64,000 nt of DNA, taken from NCBI GenBank assembly GCA_041394945.1, contig JAWKHH010000003.1:1426001-1490000 (forward strand), in the 5' to 3' direction. Positions 16,317 to 25,568 of the stretch are shown one piece after another. The position numbers and the translations under genes are program-made. Positions within the stretch are counted from its first letter, which is position 1; the number at the start of each line of letters is the position of its first letter. The stretch is from Bryobacteraceae bacterium. GTDB lineage: Bacteria > Acidobacteriota > Terriglobia > Bryobacterales > Bryobacteraceae. The notes below the pieces were generated by a model. The model had not been told where the DNA came from. It saw only the letters and a program-made list of their open reading frames with translations, and searched no databases.

Positions 16317-17510
16317 CTACTTCTTCGTGACGCGCATCGAAACGCGCCGGTTCTTCTGGCGTCCTTCTTCGGTGTCGTTCGGCGCCACCGGATGCTCCTC
16401 GCCGTAGCCTTCCGACTCGAGCCGCGCCTTGTCGATCCCCATCCCGGCCAGTTCGTTCATCACCGTCGCCGCGCGGGCCGCCGAGAGCTGCATGTTCGCC
16501 GCCGGGTTGCCCGTGTTGTCCGTATAGCCGCCGATCTTGATATTCACGTTCGGAAACGCCTTCAGAATCTCGGCGACGTTCTTCAACTGCTCCTGGGACT
16601 CCGGCTGGAGAGTGGCCTTGCCGGTGTCGAACAGCAGCCGGTCAAAGTCGAACCACGTGGTCCTGTCCACCGGCGCCGAAGACTCGATAAAGTCGACCAG
16701 CTTGTTCTCCACGCCGAGCTGGGGAATGCTCAGTTCGATTCCGTTCGGGAGCTTCCGTTTGAAGAATTCGCCCAGGGCGGCCCACGCCGCGTTCACCGTG
16801 CTCGCGGCCGACGACGCGGCCTCGTGCGCCGCCGTCGACGCCGAGTGCGCCGCCTCGTGCGCGGCTTCCTTCATCGGTTCGGCGCCCTGATTGAGGTACC
16901 AGAGCAGACCCAAACCCGCGGCGGCGATCAGCAACAGCGGCAACAGCCAGCCGCGGTTCGCCGGAACCTCCGGAGCCTGCATCGACGGCAGCGACGGCAT
17001 GGCCATTGACAACACACCCGCCGGGATCAGTCCCTGCAGGTTGGGCAGTTCGGCGGCGAGTAGCCGCCCGAGTCCCGCCGCTCCAAGGCCTTCCGCCTTC
17101 GCCTTGCCGCCAAGGAAACTCATCACCAACGGCGCCGCAATCGCGAGGAGGTTCGAGGCGGACGCCCCACGCAGCCCCGCCGCCTGCGCAATCGCGGCTG
17201 TCACACCCGATTGCTGGCCGCCGAAGAGCAGCCCGAGAAACTGCGAGCCAAGCGAGGAAACCGCCGCGTTCGAACCGCCGCCGAGCAAAGAGGCTGCGCC
17301 CCCAGCCAATGCCGGGTTGCCAAGCAACCCCAGAATCGAGTTGAGAAAGCCGGTGTCCCCGGACCGCTGGCCGATGGCCCCGAGCATGGACGCGCCGGCG
17401 GACTTCAGTCCGCCCGCCACCGCTCCCTCCGATTCACCGAGCGTGCCGGCGATCGAGGAAAGGGTGCTGGCGTCCACCATACCCATGAGCGATTCGATAA
17501 GGTTGGGCAT
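16317..17510 (-). CDS. DUF937 - membrane helix - OmpA peptidoglycan-binding protein
   Basis: This 397-residue protein starts at ATG 17510. Residues 1-165 are a DUF937/YidB-like helical Gly/Ala/Leu-rich region (LLGNPALAGGAASLLGGG). One membrane helix follows at about 192-207 (WLLPLLLIAAAGLGLLW), then a spacer with Ala/Ser/His-rich repeats (EAAHEAAHSAS). The OmpA domain occupies about 285-397 (GGYTDNTGNPAANMQLS, then NRRVSMRV), with the Asp and Arg that bind diaminopimelate. It should tether the inner membrane to peptidoglycan. The DUF937-OmpA combination is known in some bacteria; its role is not established. Confidence 0.85.
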   Translation of the reverse strand: MPNLIESLMGMVDASTLSSIAGTLGESEGAVAGGLKSAGASMLGAIGQRSGDTGFLNSILGLLGNPALAGGAASLLGGGSNAAVSSLGSQFLGLLFGGQQSGVTAAIAQAAGLRGASASNLLAIAAPLVMSFLGGKAKAEGLGAAGLGRLLAAELPNLQGLIPAGVLSMAMPSLPSMQAPEVPANRGWLLPLLLIAAAGLGLLWYLNQGAEPMKEAAHEAAHSASTAAHEAASSAASTVNAAWAALGEFFKRKLPNGIELSIPQLGVENKLVDFIESSAPVDRTTWFDFDRLLFDTGKATLQPESQEQLKNVAEILKAFPNVNIKIGGYTDNTGNPAANMQLSAARAATVMNELAGMGIDKARLESEGYGEEHPVAPNDTEEGRQKNRRVSMRVTKK

Positions 17511-17555
17511 CTTTATAGAGTTCTCCTTGGAGTGTGCGAATGATTGAGTTGGAGC

Positions 17556-18257
17556 TTACCGGCGATCCGCCAAGAGGCGGAGGAGCAGGTTGAGAACAGC
17601 CACGAAAATGTTGAAGAGGCTTGCGTAGAGCCATAGCGCTCCGGGGATGGGGCTGTCGGCGTCAGGCGAGTTCAATACCGAGCTCGTGCCGTACACCAAA
17701 GACGCCACGCCGATGGCGCCGATTCCGATCGCCACCGCCACTCCAAGCCAGCCGATATGCAGGAACGCGTTCAGGATCATGGCCGCCAGCACCGCGAAGA
17801 ACATCCCTGCCATCAACCCGCGCGGCGCCGAGAACGTCCGTCCCGAAGCCAGCACGTACCCGGTGACGCCGAGAAACACCGCCCCGGTGACCGCCAGCGC
17901 GATCGGGATCATGCCCGGAGCCGCCACCGACGCGTAGAACAGCAACGGCGAAAGGGCGATGCCGCCGAGGAAGCCGTCGAATACCAGCGCCGAAACGCCG
18001 AGCGCCGGATTGTGCCGGACGCGAATGGCGATCCACGGCACCACGTTCAGCAGAATCATCGCCGCCACCCAGCCGATGGGCGACGCGAAGAAGCCGACAA
18101 TCGCCGGCGTTGTCGCGCCGATGTATCCGCCCGCCATCGCCGAGACAACGGCGAGGCCGAGCAACAGGTATGCCTGCCGGATGACTGAGCTTTGCCGTAC
18201 GGAGAGCGGCGTGGATCCGAACAGACGATCGGTGACGGAAGCAGCGGAGTAGTTCAT
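17556..18257 (-). CDS. Bax inhibitor-1 / YccA family membrane protein
   Basis: This 233-residue protein has seven predicted membrane helices and the BI-1 pattern (VIRQAYLLLGLAVVSAMAGG at the N-terminus, then GLMAGMFFAVLAAMILNAF and SLFNIFVAVLNLLLRLL at the end). ATG 18257 (MNYSAAS) is preferred over an upstream start because GAAAGG lies 9 bases before it. Family members act as pH-sensitive cation channels or modulators of the FtsH protease. The gap to the OmpA-family gene is 45 bases, so co-transcription is likely. Confidence 0.88.
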   Translation of the reverse strand: MNYSAASVTDRLFGSTPLSVRQSSVIRQAYLLLGLAVVSAMAGGYIGATTPAIVGFFASPIGWVAAMILLNVVPWIAIRVRHNPALGVSALVFDGFLGGIALSPLLFYASVAAPGMIPIALAVTGAVFLGVTGYVLASGRTFSAPRGLMAGMFFAVLAAMILNAFLHIGWLGVAVAIGIGAIGVASLVYGTSSVLNSPDADSPIPGALWLYASLFNIFVAVLNLLLRLLADRR

Positions 18258-18306
18258 CGTGGGCCTTTCTCCCACATATGGTGCCAAATTATGGGGGTCG
18301 GCGAAA

Positions 18307-18320
18307 CCCCGCTTCCGGGG
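18307..18320 (-). terminator. Short GC hairpin after the M20 peptidase gene
   Basis: On the minus strand a CCCCG-N4-CGGGG stem is followed by TTTCG, 10 bases after the M20 stop. This is a weak intrinsic terminator shape. Confidence 0.3.
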
Positions 18321-18329
18321 ACCGCCCCG

Positions 18330-19565
18330 TTAGTTCGCCGCGTCCCAGTGCAATATGGTGAGCAGAACGGTCTGCGGTCCCTTCCAGGCCCCGGCGGGCT
18401 CGAACCACTCCTCGAGCGAGTGCGCGTTGTCACTGCGGCCGCCTCCTCCAAGCGTAACCGCCGGAATTCCCAGGCTGATGGGGATATTCGAATCCGTGCT
18501 CGAAAACACCAGCGACGGTGCGTGGCCGGTGGCTTTCGACGCCGCCAGCGCCGCCTTCACCAGCGCGGCCGATTCCGGAGTCGTGCCGGCGGGACGGTTG
18601 CTCACGAGTTTCGTCTCCGCATCGATCGACTTCCCGGACCCCTTCCGCTGCGCATTCTCCGCCTCGACGGCCACCCGCACCGACTCGAGGAAGCGCACTT
18701 CCAGCCGGTCGAGTTCCGACGGACCCTCGGACCGCAGGTCCACTTCGATCCAGGCCTCCTCGGCGATCGCGTTCACCGCCGTTCCACCGCCCATCCGGCC
18801 GACGTTGTACGTGGTCCTCGGCTCGCGCGGAACCTCGAATGCGGATAGCGCGGCAACGACGCGGCCCAACGCATGAATCGGCGACGGGCGCCCGAAGTTG
18901 CCGTAGCTGTGCCCACCCGGCCCACGCGCCGTCACCCGGTAGCGCTTCACGCCAGTGCCGCCGTTGACGATCCGCCCCGGGTTCGTTCCATCGATCGAAA
19001 TGAATGCTTTGAATCGCGACTTGTGCGGACCCTCACCGAACAGATAGCGGACGCCGCCGAGATCGCCGAGCCCTTCCTCACCGACATTGGCCACGAAGGC
19101 GATGGTGTGCTCGGTCTCGATCCCCGCATGGTCCAGCGCTTCGGCGATGGCCACCAGCGCCGCCAGCCCGCGCGAGTCGTCGGCAAGCCCTGGACCGTGC
19201 CATCGCCCGCCTTCCTTGCGGACTCGCGTGTCGACACCCGGCGCGAACGAAATATCGAGGTGCGCCGCTAGCAGCAAAGCATCGCGCCGCCGGCCCGGCC
19301 GCCAGCCGAGCACATTCCCCTTCGCGTCGATCTCCACGTCCTTGAGGCCGATCCGCCGGAAGGCATCCGCCATGAACTTGGCGCGCTCGGATTCGTGAAA
19401 CGTCGGCGCGGGGATCTCGGCGACCCGAACCTGGAAGTCGAGCGTGGCTTCGTGCCGCGCCTGGATGTGGCTGAGCGCGCGTCCGACGGCGGGCGATTGT
19501 GCCTGCGCGAAGGCGAGCAAGGGTGCTAGCAGAACGAGTAAGAACATTTTGATCGATTGTGCCAT
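18330..19565 (-). CDS. Exported M20-family zinc peptidase
   Basis: This 411-residue protein has a signal peptide (MFLLVLLAPLLAFAQAQ). Di-zinc ligands of the M20 fold are visible: H in LLAAHLDIS (with D two residues on), the bridging D in GLADDSRG, and the Glu pair in VANVGEEGLGD. The middle dimerisation domain carries GGHSYGNFG. It should cleave dipeptides or tripeptides in the periplasm (peptidase T/ArgE-like). Its start is 24 bases after the stop of the upstream propeller gene, so the two may be co-transcribed. Confidence 0.88.
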   Translation of the reverse strand: MAQSIKMFLLVLLAPLLAFAQAQSPAVGRALSHIQARHEATLDFQVRVAEIPAPTFHESERAKFMADAFRRIGLKDVEIDAKGNVLGWRPGRRRDALLLAAHLDISFAPGVDTRVRKEGGRWHGPGLADDSRGLAALVAIAEALDHAGIETEHTIAFVANVGEEGLGDLGGVRYLFGEGPHKSRFKAFISIDGTNPGRIVNGGTGVKRYRVTARGPGGHSYGNFGRPSPIHALGRVVAALSAFEVPREPRTTYNVGRMGGGTAVNAIAEEAWIEVDLRSEGPSELDRLEVRFLESVRVAVEAENAQRKGSGKSIDAETKLVSNRPAGTTPESAALVKAALAASKATGHAPSLVFSSTDSNIPISLGIPAVTLGGGGRSDNAHSLEEWFEPAGAWKGPQTVLLTILHWDAAN

Positions 19566-19589
19566 GCGGATCGACCGGCGGGACTCGCT

Positions 19590-22199
19590 CTAGGGAGCCA
19601 CCAAAACGAAGAGACCGGTGTCGGGGGAGGACTGGCCGCCGGCCGAGAACGTCAGCGTCGCGCCGGGAGCGCCCGTGACCGGCATTTGTTCGGGCAGGCG
19701 GACGTTGATCTGCGTCACGCCGTGCACGAGCCCGGGAGCGGCGCCGGCGTAGACGATCTGCGCGGCGGGCGTCTGGTCGTAGCTGAGGAAGTTCGCCGTG
19801 AGTCCGCCGGTGGGGCGGGGCAGTGCCTCCAGGGGGCCCGACGGAGCCACGCCGCCATCGGCGCCGGAGGGTGTGGTAGCTCCGGCGCCCGTGCCCCAAA
19901 CCGTGACGACGGAACCACGCCGCGCCGGATTCGAAGCCGTGTTGAGCGACCCATCTTCGTTGAGAGCGGCAGCGTGTCCCGACCCGGAGCCGTCGAACGA
20001 GAAGAGGCGGAAGTCCGCCGCGACGGTATTCAAGGTGACGGAGGTGGAGGTCTCGCGGTAGGAAAGGGCCAGGTCGATCTTCTCGCCAGGCGTCAACCCG
20101 TAAGGGACGATGGCATTGACCTGTCCGGCAGAGACATAGAGCAACGGCATGGCGATGCCACCCACCGTGGCGCGGACTCCGGCGAGTTCGGCGGGGTAGC
20201 GGCCGTCGGCGCCCGGCCGGGCAGACACCCCATCCGGCGGGCCCAGCGCGAGACCGACGAGCGTCACGACCTCACCGGGAGAGACACGTCCTGTGTTGCG
20301 GCGGTCGGCGGCATTGGTGACGCAGGCCAACGAGAGAGCCGCCGGGGCGGGACGAAGGAGGCGATCCTGGTAGTCGCGGTATAACTCTGGCGCGGTACGG
20401 CGGTCCGAGGGCGGCAGGTAGCTCGCGTAGAGCGTCGCGGTATCGCCGCGGAAGATCTGAAAGTAGCCGCTTGGCTGGCCGATGCCGCAGTCACCCCGGA
20501 GCGTGGCGTCCGGAGTGGTGAACGCCGCTGCGGCGTGGGCGGCGCCGAGCAGAATGAGATTGCCGTCGGCGGTTGCCGTGAATGACGAAACGAACTGCGC
20601 GGGAATGATCTTCTCGGCCACCGCCAGGCGGCCGTCGTCGCGAAGCGCGGCAAGGAACGATTGCTGCCGGCCGATCCGCCCTGGCTCATGGCTCCCGACG
20701 ATCCAAACGGTCCCGTCCGGCGCCAGCGTCAGTCCGGCGATGCCGTCGTCCGATGGTCCACCGAAATAGGTGGCGAGAAGCGGCTTTGTGCCATCGCCGG
20801 CAAGGCGCAGCAGGTAGCCGTCGCTCGGGCCGCCGCCATACGACGGCTGGATGGCTGCAACCGTGGCGGGAAGTCCATCCGGGGCGTCGCCGGCGAAATA
20901 GATGGACCCGTCGGCCGCCGGCAGCGTCCGGACGACGTTGAATCCTTCCGGCAGGTAGGTGGCGAACGACATGCGGCGGAGGGTTGTGTCGAACACGGCC
21001 ACGACGCCTCCTCCGGCGGCGAGCCATGCGCCTTGCGTTACCGGAAAGCCCTTTCCGGCGGCGAGCTGCAGCACGATGGACGAGCCGGTTCCCGGCGCGA
21101 TCGCGTTGGCGAGCTCCTCGCCGGGCCCTCCGAGAAAGGTGGAGTAGAGCAAGTTGCCGTCGCGTGAGTCGATGAGCGCGAGAAACAAGTCGCCGCGTGG
21201 AGGGGCCAGGCGCGGGAAGGGACCCAGGGGACCCGCGTTGGAGGACTGCCATGCGTCGACGGTGACGGGAAAATCGGACGAGCCGGTACGTCCGGTAATC
21301 GCCAGATTGCCGTCGCGGTCGAGGACGAAGGGCGACCACGTGCTGTCTTCGTAGGTTCCAGCCAGCGTCGTCAGGAATCGGGGCTTGCCATCCGCGGCGA
21401 CGCCCACCACACCGGCATCCGGGCAATATTCCCGGCCGCCGCCCGGGTTCACCGAACAGACCATGTCGGAGGGGCGGTCCGCCGGAGCGTACAGGCGGTT
21501 GGAGCCGTCGCGGACGCCCGCGATCGCGGCGCGGTCCAGGAGCGTCAGCGGCAGGGCGACTTCCACGAACAGAGGCTGGTTGTGGTCGTAGGTCGCCACG
21601 GAGAAGGTGACGCGCCGGGACGATTGCATGACGAAGCTGGCCTCGACCAGGCGCGTGGCGATGCCGGAGCCCTGCCAGGCAACCGGCTTCCGGAAACTGG
21701 AGGCGGGGCCGAGGATGCGCCAGAGCCCTTGCGCGTCGTCGATCGACCCGGGCCGGGAAGATTCGAGAAAGAGATTCGCCACGTCCGCTCCGGGCCCCAC
21801 GGCAAAGGTCAGGGCGGGGCGGTCGCCGGCGCGGCTGATGCCAAAACGCGCGTCGATGGAGGGTGCGATCGAGGTGTACTGCAGGCGGCGATGCGCTGGA
21901 ATCGCGCGCCGCCAGCTCGCCGTCGGCCCGGAGAAGTGATTGACCATGCCGGGCCACGGTTCGAGCGAGACGGTTCCGGTTGCCGGCCGGGCCGCGAACC
22001 GGACATCCAACTCCTCGAAGGAGGACCCGAAGTGAATCGAATCGACGCCAACCCAGGCGCGTTCGGACACGCCGTTGATCCGGTAGCGGATCTCCGGCGC
22101 GGCGTACTGTCCGCCGTTTTCCTCGTAGAAAAGCCAGTCCATTGCCTCGCCGCGGGCGAGGCCCAGGGCGATAACGGCGCCGAGCGCCAGTCGCGTCAT
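19590..22199 (-). CDS. Secreted propeller protein with Solibacter-type C-terminal domain
   Basis: This 869-residue protein begins with a signal peptide (TRLALGAVIALGLARGEA). The N-terminal module FYEENGGQYAAPEIRYRI resembles that of the SBBP protein at 11575. A propeller of SBBP-like blades follows (YSTFLGGPGEELANAI; ATYFGGPSDDGIAGLTLAPD). The last 230 residues (NAADRRNTGRVSPGEVVTL ... GRYPAELAGVRATVGG ... VNAIVPYGL ... VTVWGTGAGATTPSG) match the C-terminal domain known from Solibacter proteins (TIGR03437-like). These are outer surface or secreted proteins of unknown function. Confidence 0.85.
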   Translation of the reverse strand: MTRLALGAVIALGLARGEAMDWLFYEENGGQYAAPEIRYRINGVSERAWVGVDSIHFGSSFEELDVRFAARPATGTVSLEPWPGMVNHFSGPTASWRRAIPAHRRLQYTSIAPSIDARFGISRAGDRPALTFAVGPGADVANLFLESSRPGSIDDAQGLWRILGPASSFRKPVAWQGSGIATRLVEASFVMQSSRRVTFSVATYDHNQPLFVEVALPLTLLDRAAIAGVRDGSNRLYAPADRPSDMVCSVNPGGGREYCPDAGVVGVAADGKPRFLTTLAGTYEDSTWSPFVLDRDGNLAITGRTGSSDFPVTVDAWQSSNAGPLGPFPRLAPPRGDLFLALIDSRDGNLLYSTFLGGPGEELANAIAPGTGSSIVLQLAAGKGFPVTQGAWLAAGGGVVAVFDTTLRRMSFATYLPEGFNVVRTLPAADGSIYFAGDAPDGLPATVAAIQPSYGGGPSDGYLLRLAGDGTKPLLATYFGGPSDDGIAGLTLAPDGTVWIVGSHEPGRIGRQQSFLAALRDDGRLAVAEKIIPAQFVSSFTATADGNLILLGAAHAAAAFTTPDATLRGDCGIGQPSGYFQIFRGDTATLYASYLPPSDRRTAPELYRDYQDRLLRPAPAALSLACVTNAADRRNTGRVSPGEVVTLVGLALGPPDGVSARPGADGRYPAELAGVRATVGGIAMPLLYVSAGQVNAIVPYGLTPGEKIDLALSYRETSTSVTLNTVAADFRLFSFDGSGSGHAAALNEDGSLNTASNPARRGSVVTVWGTGAGATTPSGADGGVAPSGPLEALPRPTGGLTANFLSYDQTPAAQIVYAGAAPGLVHGVTQINVRLPEQMPVTGAPGATLTFSAGGQSSPDTGLFVLVAP

Positions 22200-22269
22200 A
22201 CGGTGATCTTCGCAGTTTTGCGGCGGGCGCGCATGGCGAGCTGGTCAGGCGGACCGATGGCGGCCTGGT

Positions 22270-22701
22270 CTAGTCCGAAAGCGCGAGCGCTTCGGCCGTG
22301 CTACGAGCTAGCGTCTGGAACAAGGGATCGGCGGTTTCCCGCGCGACGCTCCCGCACCACTCCGGAATCCACGCCAGATGCTGACGTCGAAAGCGGTCGC
22401 GCTCGCCGGCGGGAACCTCGTTCTCGAGCAACTGCGCATAGAACAGCAGCAGAAGACCCGCGTGGTCGGCAGGCTCCGTCGCGGCGGCCGGTTCAACGCC
22501 GTACCGCCGGTACCAGTCGAGCGCTGAATGGTGTTCCGGCCCGAGCAGTTGATGCGCCGGGCCGTACACCGATTGCCATGGCGGGCAAGGCGCCCCCGCC
22601 GGACTCAAAAACAGGCGCACGTACTCCGATTCGTGGCCCGGTTCCGGTACCAGGAACGCCTTACCCACGGAAGCGTAGAATGCGCCGCCGGGCGAGTTCA
22701 C
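22270..22701 (-). CDS. TorD-family chaperone for the molybdoenzyme
   Basis: GTG 22701 overlaps the stop of the catalytic-subunit gene by 4 bases (GTGA), giving 143 residues. The helical segments YVRLFLSPAGAPCPPWQSVY, GLLLLFYAQLLE and HLAWIPEWC follow the TorD/DmsD pattern, although the protein is shorter than the usual 180-220 residues. Such chaperones bind the Tat leader and insert the molybdenum cofactor. Position as third gene of the operon supports the call. Confidence 0.75.
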   Translation of the reverse strand: MNSPGGAFYASVGKAFLVPEPGHESEYVRLFLSPAGAPCPPWQSVYGPAHQLLGPEHHSALDWYRRYGVEPAAATEPADHAGLLLLFYAQLLENEVPAGERDRFRRQHLAWIPEWCGSVARETADPLFQTLARSTAEALALSD

Positions 22702-24917
22702 AGCGCCTCCACCTTCACCGCCGCGTCCATGATGCAGGCCGCTCCGGCGTAGTTGCCGGAGTCGACGAGATCCTGCGCCGATTGGCCGGCGATCACATCG
22801 CCGTCGCGCACGCCCTTGCCCGCCGCGGCCGTCAGCAGCCGCGAACGGTGGCCGAAGCCGTGCGCAACCATCACCGCGTCCGCACGCAGCGTTTCGGTAA
22901 GGTGCGCCGGAAGCTCGATGCTCCCCACGCGCGAGGTGATCCGCACGCGTTGGCCCTCCCTGACGCCCAGCTTCGCAGCCAGCGCCGGGTTCATCAACGC
23001 CTGGTTCGTGCCCATCATTTCGTTGAGAATCCGATTGTTCTCCGTGGTGTTTCGCTTGTGGATGCCGGGGATGAACGTGAGGTAGTAGATCGGATACTCG
23101 GCCGACACTTCGTCGCGCCGTGGCCGCCACCTTGGCAGCGGATCTGCGCCCTTGGATTCGAAGTCCGGGACGAAGATCTGACACTTGCCGTTGCCGTTCT
23201 TGGTGGCGAAGGTTTCGCGTGGCGCGAACGCCGCTTCCCTCGTGTAGACGCCGCCCTTGCCGACGAAGTCGGCGAACGTGTCGCCCAGGCCGGCGCGCCT
23301 GGTCTTCTCGTCGAGCAGTTCGTTCAGGTTGAAAAAGCTGCCGTCGGACTTCTTGAAGTAGTCCGGAGCCATGCGTTTTCCCAGTTCAAGCGCGACGTAG
23401 CCCGCGCCTTTGGCCTCGAAGATCGGAGGCGCCAGCGCCTGCCGGGCCACTACCTGCGGATACTTCGAAACGTACTCCCGCACCGCGAGGTCGTTCGATT
23501 CGAGATACATCGCCGACGGCAGCACGATGTCGGCGAAGCTGGTGGTGTCGGTCGGCAGGAAGTCCATCACCACCGTGAACGGGATGGTTTGGAGCGCCTT
23601 GAACATTTGCGGCGGGTTGGGGAACCCCAGCACCGTGTAAGCGTTGAAGAAGCAGCACTGGATCATGCCCGGATACTGGTTGAGAATGCCGTCGGCCAGG
23701 GTGGAGAACATGCCGCTGCCGTCCTCGAGAACGAAGGGCAGCTTGTCTTTGCCATCGACATAGCGGCCGCGCTTGGCCGGGTAGGCCGGCGGCGGATAGA
23801 TGGCGTCGGCTCCGGGGACGGAGACGGTGCGCGGGAAATAGCGCCCGCCCGGCCGGTCCACGCTGCCGGCCAGGATATTGAGGATCGAGATCGCGTGCAC
23901 CAGTTGCGACGCGTTCTGATAGTTGGCGCATAGCGTCTTCTTATGCGCCGGGACAATGGCAGGTCCGTTGGCGGCGAACTCCCGGGCGATCCGCCGGATG
24001 TCGGCCGCCGGAACCTCGCTGATCGTCTCCGCCCACTCCGGTGTGTATTCCTGGAAATGTGCGCGGATCTTCGCCTCATGCTCGGCGAAGTTCGTGTACC
24101 TGTCGACGAATTCCTTGTTATGGATGTTGTCGGCGAGCAGGACGTTGATGATGGCAAGCGCCACCGCCAGGTCCGTGCCCGGTTTGATCGGATGCCACTC
24201 GTCGGCGAAGCGCGACATCGTCGAGTATTCCGGATTGAAGCTGACGATTTTGGCGCCGTTGTCTCGCGCGGCGACGATGCCTTGCGAGTACGGAACTTTC
24301 GTCTTCGTTAGGATGTCCCAACCGAACAGGAGGATGAACTTGGAGTTCTCGAAGTCGTTGCCCCAGGTCTTCCCGCCGGTGGTGTAGCGCTGGATGATGC
24401 GGTCCGAGAGGAAGCATTCGTCGATGTGATCCACCCGGTTCACCACCCCGATCGAATTCATGAAACGCGCCCATACGTCGGGAGAAGGCAGCGTGACGAA
24501 CAGGAGAGACTCCGCTCCGAACTGCTTCAGCGCATCGCCGAAACGCATCGCGATCGTATCGAGCGCTTCCTGCCAGGTGATGCGCACCCAGCCGGGATCC
24601 TCGTCCACTCCCTTCTTCGCGTTGGTGCGTTTCATCGGGTACTTCAAACGATCCGGATCGTAGAGGAACCCCGCGCCGGCGGCGCCCTTGCCGCAGAGTT
24701 TGCCCTGGCCGACGGTATCGCCGGGCAGGCCCTGGAGGAAACTGACGGCGCCGTTGCGGATGGTCGCCTGGATGCCGCAGCCGGGGCTGCAGATGCCGCA
24801 GGCGGTGCTGACAGTGCGGATGTCATCGGCGGCGAGCGCCTGCGCCGGCTTGAAGAACGGCGCGGCGGTCATCAGGCCGAGCCACTCGCGGCGGTCGAGG
24901 GTTAGCGGCGCGTTCAT
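22698..24917 (-). CDS. Molybdopterin oxidoreductase catalytic subunit (PsrA/PhsA-like)
   Basis: This 739-residue protein begins with a Tat-type leader (RREWLGLM ... PAQALA). A [4Fe-4S] site follows (CGICSPGCGIQ ... GKLCGKG), then the molybdopterin domains of the DMSO-reductase family. A Cys in DHIDECFLSDR (about residue 172) sits where the family places the Mo ligand, but this assignment is uncertain. The C-terminal cofactor-binding domain (VREGQRVRITSRVGSIELPA) is complete. The substrate cannot be read from sequence; polysulfide, thiosulfate or tetrathionate reductases are closest in pattern. It overlaps the FeS gene by 4 bases (ATGA). No membrane-anchor gene is next to it. Confidence 0.85.
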   Translation of the reverse strand: MNAPLTLDRREWLGLMTAAPFFKPAQALAADDIRTVSTACGICSPGCGIQATIRNGAVSFLQGLPGDTVGQGKLCGKGAAGAGFLYDPDRLKYPMKRTNAKKGVDEDPGWVRITWQEALDTIAMRFGDALKQFGAESLLFVTLPSPDVWARFMNSIGVVNRVDHIDECFLSDRIIQRYTTGGKTWGNDFENSKFILLFGWDILTKTKVPYSQGIVAARDNGAKIVSFNPEYSTMSRFADEWHPIKPGTDLAVALAIINVLLADNIHNKEFVDRYTNFAEHEAKIRAHFQEYTPEWAETISEVPAADIRRIAREFAANGPAIVPAHKKTLCANYQNASQLVHAISILNILAGSVDRPGGRYFPRTVSVPGADAIYPPPAYPAKRGRYVDGKDKLPFVLEDGSGMFSTLADGILNQYPGMIQCCFFNAYTVLGFPNPPQMFKALQTIPFTVVMDFLPTDTTSFADIVLPSAMYLESNDLAVREYVSKYPQVVARQALAPPIFEAKGAGYVALELGKRMAPDYFKKSDGSFFNLNELLDEKTRRAGLGDTFADFVGKGGVYTREAAFAPRETFATKNGNGKCQIFVPDFESKGADPLPRWRPRRDEVSAEYPIYYLTFIPGIHKRNTTENNRILNEMMGTNQALMNPALAAKLGVREGQRVRITSRVGSIELPAHLTETLRADAVMVAHGFGHRSRLLTAAAGKGVRDGDVIAGQSAQDLVDSGNYAGAACIMDAAVKVEAL

Positions 24918-25492
24918 CGGGAACCTCCTCCCTGCTGCTGGCCATTCCACCCTTGATTCACGAAGCGGATGCGCGGACGCGTGGCGCGGGCCACGAACCC
25001 GCGCGCTTCGCCGGCGGGCTCCGAGTCGCCCTTGCCCGCGATCTCCTCCCACTTGCCCCACTGGAGGGCCCCGGTGGGACACAGCGTGGCGCAGGCGGGT
25101 TCGAGACCCTCGTCGATTCGATCCGCGCACATCGTGCACTTTTCTATCTTTTGCCGCTGGGCGTTGTATTGCGGCGCCTGGTAGGGGCAGAACTCTTCGC
25201 AGAGCCTGCAACCGATGCACTTGTCCTGGTCAACGAGAACAATGCCGTCGTCGCGCCGCCACATCGCCTTGGTCGGGCAAACCTTGATACACCACGGATC
25301 CTCGCAGTGGTTACACGCGAGGGAAAGCGCCAAAGTGCGCACACTGGGGAATCTGCCCGACTCAGTTCGCTGAACGCGCCGGAACCGGACGTTGATTCCG
25401 GTGTCGACGCCATTCCATTGTTTGCAGGCTGATTCGCAGGCGCGGCACTCGATACAGCGCTTGTAGTCGAGAAGCCAGCCGTAAGCGGTCAT
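24914..25492 (-). CDS. Four-cluster ferredoxin subunit (DmsB/PsrB-like)
   Basis: This 192-residue electron-transfer subunit has four cysteine groups: CIECRACESAC, CNHCEDPWCIKVCP, CIGCRLCEEFCP and CTMC-x11-CATLCP. These should hold four [4Fe-4S] clusters. It has no signal peptide and probably crosses with the Tat-bearing partner. The C-terminus (FVNQGWNGQQQGGGSR) is extended beyond the last cluster. It is the first gene of the three-gene operon and sits 24 bases behind a sigma54-like element. Confidence 0.9.
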   Translation of the reverse strand: MTAYGWLLDYKRCIECRACESACKQWNGVDTGINVRFRRVQRTESGRFPSVRTLALSLACNHCEDPWCIKVCPTKAMWRRDDGIVLVDQDKCIGCRLCEEFCPYQAPQYNAQRQKIEKCTMCADRIDEGLEPACATLCPTGALQWGKWEEIAGKGDSEPAGEARGFVARATRPRIRFVNQGWNGQQQGGGSR

Positions 25493-25515
25493 CTATATGC
25501 TCCTGGGCTCATATA

Positions 25516-25531
25516 GGCACTCCTCATGCCA
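25516..25531 (-). promoter_or_regulatory. Sigma54-type (-24/-12) promoter candidate for the molybdoenzyme operon
   Basis: TGGCATGAGGAGTGCC on the minus strand has GG and GC separated by exactly 10 bases and matches 9 of 12 fixed positions of the RpoN consensus. The predicted start of transcription leaves a leader of about 15 bases with an AGGAG ribosome site before ATG 25492. No RpoN activator gene is nearby. Confidence 0.45.
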
Positions 25532-25568
25532 AATGGGGAGCATGGCGTGGCGGAGGGATGGGGTGGCG

